Position numbers and translations under genes: made by a program. Shown here piece after piece: positions 9,213 to 15,657 of a stretch of 20,713 nucleotides of DNA; within the stretch, counting starts at the first letter, position 1; each line of letters opens with the position of its first letter. The notes under the pieces are model-generated. The model made no database searches, was not told where the DNA came from, and worked only from the letters and a program-made list of their open reading frames with translations. Source of the DNA: an uncultured Bacilli bacterium (GTDB taxonomy: Bacteria; Bacillota_I; Bacilli_A; RF39; UBA660); the NCBI GenBank assembly GCA_910584255.1, contig CAJTXV010000027.1, forward strand, positions 1-20,713. The letters are read 5' to 3'.

Positions 9213-9239
9213 ACAAAAAAAGAACCAAAAAGAGGTTCT
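9213..9239 (-). terminator. Original host 5S/rRNA operon terminator
   Basis: Minus-strand stem AGAACC with GGTTCT (9234-9239 and 9221-9226) is followed by a run of seven T. It lies 18 bases beyond the 3' end of the host 5S remnant. It would have ended the rRNA operon before the element inserted. Confidence 0.8.
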
Positions 9240-9256
9240 AGAAAACAAAAAAAATT

Positions 9257-9320
9257 CTTGGCAACGTCTTATCTTCGCATACACTATTGTCAGCGCTGAA
9301 GGGCTTAACTTCTGTGTTCG
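9257..9320 (-). rRNA. rrf: Host 5S rRNA, 3' part (separated by integration)
   Basis: Minus-strand sequence from about 9320 to 9257 matches the 3' sixty percent of 5S rRNA: CGAACACAGAAGTTAAGCCC, the CAGCGCTGA segment, ATGCGAAGATA and the closing CGTTGCCAAG. Sequence to the right of about 9326 no longer resembles 5S. The missing 5' part is found at 20659-20704. Joining the halves restores helix I (CUUGGUGACG with CGUUGCCAAG, ten pairs counting G-U), helix II (GCGAAGG with CCUUCAGC, with the usual bulged A) and helix III (CUGU with ACAG), in 104 nt. This half now lacks a promoter and should not yield functional 5S. Confidence 0.85.
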
Positions 9321-9326
9321 GGATGG
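9315..9326. other. attL core in the split 5S gene
   Basis: TGTTCGGGATGG here and TGTTCGAGATGG at 20659-20670 are direct repeats (11 of 12 identical), located exactly where each flank stops or starts resembling 5S. They mark the strand-exchange region. The crossover lies in the universally conserved CCGAAC segment of 5S loop C. Confidence 0.75.
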
Positions 9327-9387
9327 ACTCTGATTACTGGTATTATAGTTTATTATGCCTTATTCTATCGTGGTTTTTAATTTTTGC

Positions 9388-9456
9388 TAGGTGTCCCAAA
9401 ATGTTCTAAATTATCATAGTTTGTTTTAGTTTTTAGGACACCTAGTGGGACACCTT
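9388..9456. other. Left arm-type integrase binding repeats
   Basis: Three copies of an 11-bp motif close to TGGGACACCTA: TAGGACACCTA at 9434-9444, TGGGACACCTT at 9446-9456 and an inverted copy (TAGGTGTCCCA) at 9388-9398. The direct pair starts 12 bases apart. The same motif pair with the same 12-bp spacing lies at 20408-20430, near the other end. Short repeats about 60-240 bases inside the core sites are the usual layout for arm sites of lambda- or Tn916-type integrases. Confidence 0.7.
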
Positions 9457-9558
9457 TTAGTTTTCTGTTACTCTTTATTAACTAATATATGTTATTAATT
9501 ATTTATATGATTAATTATATCATATTTATTATATTTTATTGTTCATTATATCTTAAAT

Positions 9559-9819
9559 TTAGTTTTTATCTTTCTTTATTAATGTATCAATACTAACATC
9601 TAATGCAACTGCAATTTTATATAATGTATCTACAGAAAAATTATATGCTACTTTTTCACTTTCAATTTGTCTTATAAACTCATGAGATAAATCTACCATT
9701 TCTGATAATTCTTCTGAGGTAAGACCTCGTAGTTTTCTATATTTCTTAATGTTTCTACGAATGGTGTTGTATATATCTGTATCAAAGTTGAGTTTTTTAA
9801 TAGGTTTATTTAATCTCAT
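9559..9819 (-). CDS. XRE-family helix-turn-helix regulator
   Basis: An 86-residue protein with one Cro/CI-type HTH spanning residues about 20-80 (NIKKYRKLRGLTSEELSEMV, then LSHEFIRQIES and a closing LDVSIDTLIKK). There is no C-terminal peptidase or dimerisation domain. GAGGTG lies five bases before the ATG. A near-perfect 20-bp palindrome at 9852-9871 separates it from a divergent rightward promoter. It probably controls its own transcription and that of the structured RNA and envelope genes to the right. The target assignment is inference. Confidence 0.85.
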   Translation of the reverse strand: MRLNKPIKKLNFDTDIYNTIRRNIKKYRKLRGLTSEELSEMVDLSHEFIRQIESEKVAYNFSVDTLYKIAVALDVSIDTLIKKDKN

Positions 9820-9851
9820 ATCAACACCTCTATACTTATTGTAGAGTATCG

Positions 9852-9871
9852 CCTAACAAAATTTTGTAAGG
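9852..9871. promoter_or_regulatory. Palindromic operator next to the XRE gene
   Basis: CCTAACAAAATTTTGTAAGG is palindromic at 18 of 20 positions. It lies between the XRE start (9819) and the -35 of the rightward promoter (9891), the expected place for an autoregulating HTH repressor. Confidence 0.6.
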
Positions 9872-9890
9872 TATCTCTCTGCAAAAAGTA

Positions 9891-9920
9891 TTGACATTTT
9901 TAGTGTTTTTATGCTAGAAT
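9891..9920 (+). promoter_or_regulatory. Strong rightward promoter of the structured RNA
   Basis: TTGACA (9891-9896) is a perfect -35 and TAGAAT (9915-9920) a good -10, with an 18-base spacer. Transcription should start about 9926-9928, right at the first hairpin. Confidence 0.75.
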
Positions 9921-9925
9921 TATAT

Positions 9926-10034
9926 TGTCGGTAAGAAGTGCTATATCCGACATTGTAGTAAATGTTGGTGCAGTATGTAGTTAAGCCAACATATGCAGTA
10001 TCGGAACACAAGGCAGTATCGTGTTCCTTTTTTT
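9926..10034 (+). ncRNA. Compact three-hairpin RNA ending in a terminator
   Basis: The region from the predicted start is filled by three perfect hairpins: TGTCGG/CCGACA (9926-9931 with 9947-9952), ATGTTGG/CCAACAT (9962-9968 with 9986-9992) and GGAACAC/GTGTTCC (10003-10009 with 10021-10027). The last is followed by seven T, a textbook terminator. The motif GCAGTAT recurs in predicted unpaired positions: loop 2 (9970), the linker (9995) and loop 3 (10013). There is no ORF in it. It could be a free small RNA of about 110 nt or a transcription-attenuating leader for the lipoprotein gene that starts 38 bases later. Its class is not one I recognise. Confidence 0.65.
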
Positions 10035-10071
10035 ATTTCAATATAATAAGAAATGTGAGAGGTGTGAGAAA

Positions 10072-10734
10072 GTGAAAAGGAAAATTTTATTTATTTTATT
10101 GTCTGGATTTATGTTGACTGGATTAACTGGTTGTAATGAAGCAAGTAAAGAAATGACAGAAAAGAAAAAAAGTCCACAACCTGTGGAAGTAAAAAAAGAT
10201 ACAAATATAGTAGTTGAAGATAAACAAGAAAATGACCAAAATATTAAAACTGATAATGAAGATAATAATTTAAGCAAAATAAATTGCTTAACAAAGGTAG
10301 ACTTAAATGATACTACAAATGTTATGGAATATTGGAATTTATTCTATAATAAAAATACAAATAAATTAACAAAAGTAATACATTTGAAAATTGAACAAAT
10401 CAACACTTCAAATTATACTAATTCGCAATTAGTCCAAGCAGAAAATACACTTAAAGAATATTATAATGGACTTTTAGAAAATGCTAAAGAAATTAATAAT
10501 AATAATGATTTTTATAGAGGTTTAACAAAAGAGGTCAAATATGATAAGAATACTTATAGTGTAAGTACATCTACTGTTATTGATATAGAAAATTCTAGTG
10601 ATGAATATTTAAAAAATATTCTGTTAGAAAAAGATGGGGCTATTGGAAAACATGTTGATAATAATCTTATTTTTGATAGTGTCGGATTTTTAGAATATAC
10701 CAACAATAATGGATTTGTATGTGAAAAAGAATAA
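10072..10734 (+). CDS. Lipoprotein of unknown function
   Basis: The start is GTG at 10072, with GAGGTG seven bases upstream; earlier in-frame codons lie inside the terminator hairpin. Residues 1-20 form a lipoprotein signal peptide (KRKILFILLSGFMLTG) ending in the lipobox LTGC, so the mature protein is lipid-anchored on the outer face of the membrane. A lysine/glutamate/asparagine-rich linker of about 45 residues follows, then an approximately 150-residue globular domain with no motif I recognise. It is asparagine-rich like its neighbour, 11 bases from the next gene, and both end at one terminator. Surface cargo such as an exclusion or adhesion protein is conceivable but unproven. Confidence 0.75.
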   Translation: MKRKILFILLSGFMLTGLTGCNEASKEMTEKKKSPQPVEVKKDTNIVVEDKQENDQNIKTDNEDNNLSKINCLTKVDLNDTTNVMEYWNLFYNKNTNKLTKVIHLKIEQINTSNYTNSQLVQAENTLKEYYNGLLENAKEINNNNDFYRGLTKEVKYDKNTYSVSTSTVIDIENSSDEYLKNILLEKDGAIGKHVDNNLIFDSVGFLEYTNNNGFVCEKE

Positions 10735-10745
10735 AGGAAGGAAAA

Positions 10746-11186
10746 ATGAAAATGGGAGAAAATTTAAAAAATAAAAATAATACACTATCAAATATTCTAA
10801 TAATAATATTTGGAATAATGCTTGGAGCAATAATATTTAGTGTAATTGCTTTTTCTGATAGCAAAAAGGATACTAATAACAATTCTAACGATAACGATAA
10901 TATCAAAAATATTTATCATAGCGGTTGGAAAAGTTCAAATGGCTATACTTTATTAATTATGGACCCTGACAAAACAAGTTCAATTTCTAATTCATGGTGT
11001 GGTTTTTATATCGGAGAAGAAAAAGTAGGTAGTTGTATAGTTGAATTTAATAAAAGCAAAAACAATTTAAAACTTACTTGGGCTGCTTCTACTAGTAAAG
11101 TTGAAACAGTAACTATATCAAGCACTACAAACAAATTCAAAATAAATGACATTACTTTTGAGTTTACTAAAAGCCTTACAGATTAA
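10746..11186 (+). CDS. Membrane-anchored extracellular protein of unknown function
   Basis: The 146-residue protein has a GGAAGG ribosome binding site just before the ATG at 10746. After a short lysine/asparagine-rich cytoplasmic stretch, residues about 17-38 (NILIIIFGIMLGAIIFSVIAF) form one membrane segment. A low-complexity Asn/Asp/Ser spacer and an approximately 95-residue beta-rich domain follow, with two cysteines (SWCGFYIGEEKVGSCIV) that could form a disulfide outside the cell. I recognise no family. It is co-transcribed with the preceding lipoprotein. Confidence 0.75.
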   Translation: MKMGENLKNKNNTLSNILIIIFGIMLGAIIFSVIAFSDSKKDTNNNSNDNDNIKNIYHSGWKSSNGYTLLIMDPDKTSSISNSWCGFYIGEEKVGSCIVEFNKSKNNLKLTWAASTSKVETVTISSTTNKFKINDITFEFTKSLTD

Positions 11187-11195
11187 AATTTAAGT

Positions 11196-11232
11196 AACCC
11201 CATTGTCTGAACTGGATAATGGGGTTTTATTT
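11196..11232 (+). terminator. Terminator of the lipoprotein/membrane protein unit
   Basis: Stem AACCCCAT with ATGGGGTT (11196-11203 and 11219-11226) is followed by TTATTTT. This is a strong GC-rich stem for this genome. Confidence 0.9.
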
Positions 11233-11280
11233 TGTGTTACTCTTTATAAAAATTGCTATGGTATTTTATTATTAGGGTGC

Positions 11281-11299
11281 TAGTATAGTTTAAATACTA
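11281..11299. promoter_or_regulatory. Inverted repeat upstream of the SSB operon
   Basis: TAGTAT and ATACTA flank AGTTTAA about 35 bases before the first start codon. No consensus -35 accompanies the nearby -10-like bases, which hints at a regulated promoter or operator. Evidence is weak. Confidence 0.3.
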
Positions 11300-11331
11300 T
11301 CACTTAATAAAATAAAGAAAGAAGGTAAAAT

Positions 11332-11643
11332 ATGCTGAATAATGTTGTACTAGTTGGTCGAGTTAATAACGATATTGAAAAAATCGAAGAAGAACAAAAA
11401 ACTACATACAGATTAACTTTAAAGATTAGTCGTAGTTTTAAAAATCAAAATGGAGAATATGAAACTGATCTAGTCCCTATTGAATTAACTGGCTATATTG
11501 GAAGTAATGTATTTGAACATTGTGAAATTGGTGACATCATAGGTGCTAAAGCTAGGATACAAAGTAATGAAAATGGAATTCATGTAGTAGCCGAAAGAAT
11601 AACATTTTTATCAAATGATAAAAAATTAGTAAATCAAAATTAG
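11332..11643 (+). CDS. Short single-stranded DNA-binding (OB-fold) protein
   Basis: The 103-residue protein opens with the SSB signature LNNVVLVGRVNNDIE and continues with LTLKISRSFKNQNGEYETDLV and IGDIIGAKARIQSNENG, the strands of an SSB OB-fold. It stops right after the fold. The flexible linker and the acidic tail used by cellular SSB to recruit partners are missing, as in some mobile-element SSBs. GAAGG precedes the start. It heads an operon with the beta-CASP protein (17-base gap) and ClpP (15-base gap); the latter two have nearly the same AGAAAGGAAT ribosome binding region. Confidence 0.85.
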   Translation: MLNNVVLVGRVNNDIEKIEEEQKTTYRLTLKISRSFKNQNGEYETDLVPIELTGYIGSNVFEHCEIGDIIGAKARIQSNENGIHVVAERITFLSNDKKLVNQN

Positions 11644-11660
11644 AAAGGAATATTACACTT

Positions 11661-12848
11661 ATGCAGATTAAAATTCATAGGGGGATAAATCAAATTGGCG
11701 GATGCGTAACTGAAATCAAAAGTAATAAAACTAGAATACTTATTGATGTAGGCTCTAATCTTCCAAATAGTACAAGTAAAGTAAAAGTGAATGTTGCTAA
11801 AATTAGCAAAAAATGTGATGCTGTTTTTATTACACACTATCATTTAGACCACATAGGCGAATATATGCAAGTTAGAAAAGAAGTTCCTATTTATATTGGA
11901 GAACAAGCAAAAGAGATATTTACGATATACCAAAAGAAAATGACAGAGCCTAGAGTTGCAGAAGTTACACAAGAACACATCGATAGACTAGAAGCCTTTA
12001 AAACATTTAAACCAGATGAAACTTTAGAAATTGGAGATATTAAAATAACCCCTATTCGCATAGACCACTCTGCTTTTGATAGTTATATGTTCCTTATAGA
12101 AGCAGAAGGCAAAAGAATTTTACATACTGGAGATTTCCGAACACATGGTCCTAGTGGCAAAGATATACCTAAGATATTTAAGGATATAGGAAAAGTTGAT
12201 ATTCTCATTTGTGAACATACAACACTTTCAAGACTAGATGAAGTTTTTATGTCCGAATTTATGCTACAGCAAGAAGCAACTAATCTAATAAAAAATAACA
12301 AGTATGTTTTTATAATGTGTGCTTCTACAAATATTGATAGAATAGCTTCTTTTTATCATGCAAATAAGGAAGCAGGAAAGAAGTTATTTATATGTGATGT
12401 CTACCAAAAAGAGATACTTGATTATGTAACAAAAACTAGCAAAAAGTACAAAGACTATTACGATTTTTCAGATGTTAAAAGTTTTGACAAAGAGTTTTAT
12501 CAAGAAATGGTTGATAATGGTTTTTGTATGCTGGTACGAAGCAATTACTTTTCAAAAAGGTTTATTAATAGCCCTAACTTCAAAGATAATATATTTATCT
12601 ATTCTCAATGGTTAGGATACTTGAAAGGTGCTACTGCTGATGAAAGTATTGTTAATTTTGTTCCTAAAGAATATTACTATTTACACACTAGCGGTCATGC
12701 AACTGCGGAAGGTATTACAGAGGTTTGTAATATTGTTAAACCTAAAGAAATTATTCCTATACATGGGGAGAACTCACATGATTTTGAAAAACTAAATTTA
12801 CCATATAAAGTTAAACATTTAAAAACTAAAAAGACTTACAATATATAG
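11661..12848 (+). CDS. Beta-CASP metallo-beta-lactamase-fold hydrolase, RNase J-like
   Basis: The 395-residue protein has the metallo-beta-lactamase zinc motif THYHLDHIG (H59, H61, D63, H64), then H136, and HTGDFRTHG with D158. The C-terminal half has beta-CASP features: a FIMCAS strand (motif A-like region) and the LHTSGHA...IIPIHGE block typical of RNase J and archaeal-type beta-CASP nucleases. It is shorter than RNase J (about 550 residues) because the C-terminal oligomerisation domain is absent. The family cleaves RNA or, in some branches, DNA; an RNase-type activity is the best guess. Its position between SSB and ClpP suggests action on nucleic acid during element replication or in conflict with phage or host. 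Confidence 0.88.
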   Translation: MQIKIHRGINQIGGCVTEIKSNKTRILIDVGSNLPNSTSKVKVNVAKISKKCDAVFITHYHLDHIGEYMQVRKEVPIYIGEQAKEIFTIYQKKMTEPRVAEVTQEHIDRLEAFKTFKPDETLEIGDIKITPIRIDHSAFDSYMFLIEAEGKRILHTGDFRTHGPSGKDIPKIFKDIGKVDILICEHTTLSRLDEVFMSEFMLQQEATNLIKNNKYVFIMCASTNIDRIASFYHANKEAGKKLFICDVYQKEILDYVTKTSKKYKDYYDFSDVKSFDKEFYQEMVDNGFCMLVRSNYFSKRFINSPNFKDNIFIYSQWLGYLKGATADESIVNFVPKEYYYLHTSGHATAEGITEVCNIVKPKEIIPIHGENSHDFEKLNLPYKVKHLKTKKTYNI

Positions 12849-12863
12849 AAAGGAATTAAGAAT

Positions 12864-13454
12864 ATGTCTAATAATAAAAGCAAAAAGAAAACCAAGAAAG
12901 AAACTAAACCTAAAAAGCCCTCCGACATTAATTTGTTCGATAATCGTATAATTCGTTTGAATAAAACTATTGATACAGAGGTAGCACAGGAAATAGTCGA
13001 GCAATTATTAAAACTTGATGCTACGAAAAGCAAGAAGGATATAATATTCTATATTAATTCTCCAGGTGGTGCAGTGTCGGCAGGTATGGCTATTTATGAT
13101 GCTATGCAAATGATTAGTTGTGATGTTAAAACAATATGTATAGGTCGCTGTGCTTCAATGGCGGCTGTGCTTCTTAGTGGTGGAACAAAAGGCAAGCGAT
13201 ATATAACACCTAATAGTGAAGTTATGATACACGAAGTATCATCATTTAATATGGGAAAAGTTGGCGAATTAAAAATTGACTATGAACACACTAACGCATT
13301 AAATGAGAGAATTATTAAACTATTAGCAGATAATACAGGCAAGACCATAAAACAGGTTAGACATGACATTCAATTAAAGGATAAATGGTTTGATGCAGAA
13401 GCAGGTCTAAAATATGGAATTGCTGATAAAATACTAACAAAAACCGCTATATAA
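12864..13454 (+). CDS. ClpP-family serine protease
   Basis: The 196-residue protein has a complete ClpP catalytic triad: S98 in GRCASMAAVLL, H123 in EVMIHEVS and D173 in LKDKWFDAEAG. It also has the INSPGGAVSAG oxyanion segment. The N-terminal 20 residues are a lysine-rich extension (KSKKKTKKETKPKKP) in place of the short propeptide of housekeeping ClpP. No Clp ATPase gene lies in the element, so it would need the host unfoldase or act alone on peptides. Phages use ClpP-like head-maturation proteases, but there are no capsid genes here. It is the last gene of the SSB operon. Confidence 0.88.
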   Translation: MSNNKSKKKTKKETKPKKPSDINLFDNRIIRLNKTIDTEVAQEIVEQLLKLDATKSKKDIIFYINSPGGAVSAGMAIYDAMQMISCDVKTICIGRCASMAAVLLSGGTKGKRYITPNSEVMIHEVSSFNMGKVGELKIDYEHTNALNERIIKLLADNTGKTIKQVRHDIQLKDKWFDAEAGLKYGIADKILTKTAI

Positions 13455-13786
13455 AATGATGTTGATAGTTAGTTCGTATATATTGATATGTAACGCAAGA
13501 ATGAATTATGCATAATGGGAGTGATGCATAAAAAAGGCAGTTCAAAGTTAAACTTGCGGATACATAGTTTTTCTAATTCTGTGTGAGAGATGAGGAAAAA
13601 TGGTGGTGAAGTAAATTAAAATCAAACTAATAGTAAAAGTAAAAAAATATTAAACAAAATATTAAACAAAATATTCTAAAAAACAACATAAGAATATATG
13701 ATTTAAAAAAGATATTGTTAAACGCGTAAAAGATAAATTAAAAGAAAGCATTATTCAAAATAAGGTATAAAACAACTAAATCTAAA
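13455..13786. other. Non-coding stretch after clpP
   Basis: About 330 bases without a credible gene. It contains a TATGCAT/ATGCATA inverted repeat (about 13508-13531), a 12-bp tandem repeat of AAATATTAAACA with 2.6 copies (13645-13675), and a short frame reading DIVKRVKDKLKESIIQNKV that lacks a start, which may be the tail of a decayed gene. Before the IS insertion this was continuous with 15204-15657. Confidence 0.5.
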
Positions 13787-13794
13787 AATTAAAA
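13787..13794. repeat. IS256 target-site duplication, left copy
   Basis: AATTAAAA here is repeated exactly at 15196-15203, immediately outside the two IS ends. Eight bases is the normal duplication for IS256-family transposition. Confidence 0.9.
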
Positions 13795-15195
13795 GAGTCT
13801 GTAAATAAATCTGTGTAAAATAGGAATCTTTCCATGATAAAATAGAAGAAATGGAGAGATTTTAATATGGAAGAAAAAAGTAAAGGAAAAAAGATATTAG
13901 AAATATTACAAGAAAACTATGAAATAGAAAGTGCTCAAGATTTATCAAGTGCAATCAAAGACTTATTTAAGGATTCCCTGCAGGAAATGATGAATGCAGA
14001 ATTTGAAACAAGTATGGGTTATCAAAAATATGATAATAAAACAGAAAAAACAAATTACCGAAATGGGAAAACTAAAAAGAAATTAAAAAGTGAATTTGGG
14101 GAGTTTGAGTTTGTTACGCCAAGAGATAGAAACGGAGAATTTGAACCTAAAATTGTTCCTAAAAATAAAAGAGATGTATCAGGAATTGAAGACAAGATTA
14201 TATCTTTATATGGACGTGGTTTAACGACTAGAGAAATCAATGAACAAATACAAAATCTATATGGTATAGAAGTATCTGCTACAATGGTAAGCAATATAAC
14301 AGATCAAATACTTCCAAAAATAAAAGAATGGCAAGATAGACCGTTAGAAAGTATATACCCAATATGCTTTGTAGATGCAGTGCATTTTAGTGTAAGGAAT
14401 GAAGCTAGTGTTGTAAAAAAAGCTGCTTACATCGTATTAGGTATCAACGAGTATGGGGAAAAAGATGTATTAGGGATATGGATTGGAGAAAATGAATCAG
14501 CTAAATTTTGGCTATCTGTCTTCAATGATTTAAAAAGTCGGGGTGTAAAAGATATTCTAATTTTATGTTCTGATGGACTAACGGGAATGAAGGAAGCAAT
14601 TACAACCGCATTTCCTAAAACTGTACAACAAAGATGTATTGTTCATATGATTAGAAATTCAGTAAGGTTTGTATCTTATAAAGAGTTAAGGCCGTTTTGC
14701 GAAGATTTAAAAACAATCTATACATCTAAAAACGAAAAAGCAGGATATGAGCAATTACAGAAAATAAAAGACAAATGGAAAAATAAATATCCAACAGCTC
14801 TAAAATCTTGGGAGGAAAACTGGGATACCATTTGTCCATTCTTTAGTTATTCGGAGCCAGTAAGAAAGATTATGTATACGACGAATACGATTGAAAGCCT
14901 AAACCGTTCCTATCGTAAATATACAAAAACAAAATCGGTATTTCCATCTGATGAAGCATTAATGAAATGTCTTTATCTTGCAACTATAAACATTACAAAA
15001 AAATGGAATGGAAGATATCGTAATTGGGATTTAATTCTAGGGGAGTTGTCCATTATGTTTGAAGGAAGGATTTAGTTCTTTGACAATTCAATATTCTATG
15101 ATATGATTAAGTCATGGAAAAAGGAATCCACTAAGATTCCTAAAACTTAAATTACCATGGTTAGATAGATTTTACACAAAGTTTTTTACACTCTC
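13795..15195 (+). mobile_element. IS256-family insertion sequence, 1401 bp, intact
   Basis: Terminal inverted repeats of about 27-28 bp (13795-13822 and 15168-15195) both begin GAG and share TGTAAA...TTGTGTAAAAT-type sequence with about six mismatches. They enclose one full-length Mutator-type transposase. Perfect 8-bp target duplications flank the ends, so this is a single direct insertion with no later rearrangement, probably recent. It lies in non-coding DNA of the integrative element. Confidence 0.93.
13867..15075 (+). CDS. IS256-family (Mutator-type) DDE transposase
   Basis: The 402-residue protein has the usual length and signature. An N-terminal HTH-containing part has YRNGKTKKKLKSEFGEFEF and TPRDRNGEFEP. 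The catalytic residues are D170 (ICFVDAVHF), D235 (LCSDGLTGM) and E342 (NTIESLNRSYRKY), plus the QRCIVHMIRNS motif typical of the family. It cuts and rejoins the IS ends through an RNase H-like fold. The reading frame is intact and preceded by GGAGAG nine bases upstream of the ATG. Confidence 0.97.
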   Translation: MEEKSKGKKILEILQENYEIESAQDLSSAIKDLFKDSLQEMMNAEFETSMGYQKYDNKTEKTNYRNGKTKKKLKSEFGEFEFVTPRDRNGEFEPKIVPKNKRDVSGIEDKIISLYGRGLTTREINEQIQNLYGIEVSATMVSNITDQILPKIKEWQDRPLESIYPICFVDAVHFSVRNEASVVKKAAYIVLGINEYGEKDVLGIWIGENESAKFWLSVFNDLKSRGVKDILILCSDGLTGMKEAITTAFPKTVQQRCIVHMIRNSVRFVSYKELRPFCEDLKTIYTSKNEKAGYEQLQKIKDKWKNKYPTALKSWEENWDTICPFFSYSEPVRKIMYTTNTIESLNRSYRKYTKTKSVFPSDEALMKCLYLATINITKKWNGRYRNWDLILGELSIMFEGRI

Positions 15196-15203
15196 AATTA
15201 AAA
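15196..15203. repeat. IS256 target-site duplication, right copy
   Basis: This is an exact match to the AATTAAAA at 13787-13794. Confidence 0.9.
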
Positions 15204-15235
15204 AGTAATTAGTAAAAGATAATATTTGTAAGAAT

Positions 15236-15264
15236 AACTATAGTGAAAAAACTATAGTTTTCTT
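15236..15264 (+). terminator. Rightward terminator, probably of the SSB/beta-CASP/ClpP operon
   Basis: Perfect stem AACTATAG/CTATAGTT (15236-15243 and 15252-15259) is followed by TTCTT. Without the IS it lies about 390 bases after clpP, and the IS now separates the two. Confidence 0.55.
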
Positions 15265-15316
15265 ATGACTTAATGCAGATGCTATTAATCTACAAATTCT
15301 ATTTATATATAAGTAT

Positions 15317-15422
15317 AACGCATTGTTCTAATGGGTGTATTGATGTTAGTCCATTTTGTTAATGACATGGATTATCACTCTTTTAAACATCTTTATCATT
15401 CCATTAGAGCAGTGCGTTTTTT
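15317..15422 (+). ncRNA. Candidate structured RNA, long rod closed by an 18-bp stem
   Basis: Bases 15317-15334 and 15401-15418 form an 18-bp helix (AACGCATTGTTCTAATGG with CCATTAGAGCAGTGCGTT). The two positions that deviate from Watson-Crick pairing are G-U pairs on the plus strand. Inside it GATGTT/AACATC (15342-15347 with 15386-15391) and AGTCCAT/ATGGATT (15348-15354 with 15367-15373) stack directly on each other on the 5' side. Six T follow the closing stem on the plus strand only, so a rightward transcript would self-terminate. TATAAG at 15308-15313 may be a -10, but no good -35 is seen. It has no ORF. Alternatively it is a DNA hairpin, for example part of an origin. Confidence 0.5.
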
Positions 15423-15657
15423 CGTGAGATTTATCTCTAATTTATAGACTATTTAAGTACTTCGTACTTAAATAATGGAAAAACACATTTAAGGATACCT
15501 ATGTCATAGTGGCATAGTGAAATTCCATAATAAAATCCCTGTAGGTGCTTCTATGAGTGCTACAGGGGTATATCTATTTTTACAAATTTTTTTACGCCCT
15601 ATATAATAAGACTTCTCCTAGAGCCTCTTAGAGGCTTATAGGTACATTATAGAGCAT
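15423..15657. other. Hairpin-dense non-coding region next to the replicative helicase
   Basis: About 235 bases without a gene hold several inverted repeats: ATTTAAGTAC/GTACTTAAAT with a three-base loop (15451-15473), CCCTGTAG/CTACAGGG (15537-15544 with 15560-15567) and AGCCTCT/AGAGGCT (15622-15636). There is also a direct repeat of CATAGTG (15505 and 15513). The CCCTGTAG hairpin is followed by ATTTTATT on the minus strand and may terminate the leftward helicase operon. The cluster downstream of a D5-type helicase gene could be the element's replication origin, which is inference only. Confidence 0.4.

Noticed and set aside
9257..9360. A complete 5S gene at the left end
   Set aside because: Sequence to the right of about 9326 does not match the 5' half of 5S and does not pair with CGTTGCCAAG; only the 3' part is present.
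9926..10734. Type III toxin-antitoxin locus (repeat RNA, terminator, ToxN)
   Set aside because: The hairpins are not tandem copies of one repeat and the downstream gene is a lipoprotein, not a ToxN-like endoribonuclease.
12864..13454. Phage head-maturation protease marking a prophage
   Set aside because: No capsid, portal, terminase or tail genes occur anywhere in the element.
13645..13675. Short tandem repeats as CRISPR or iterons
   Set aside because: Only 2.6 copies of a 12-bp AT-rich unit without spacers; too weak to call either.
13720..13770. Small gene encoding DIVKRVKDKLKESIIQNKV
   Set aside because: There is a stop codon just upstream in frame, no start codon and no ribosome binding site; at most a decayed tail.
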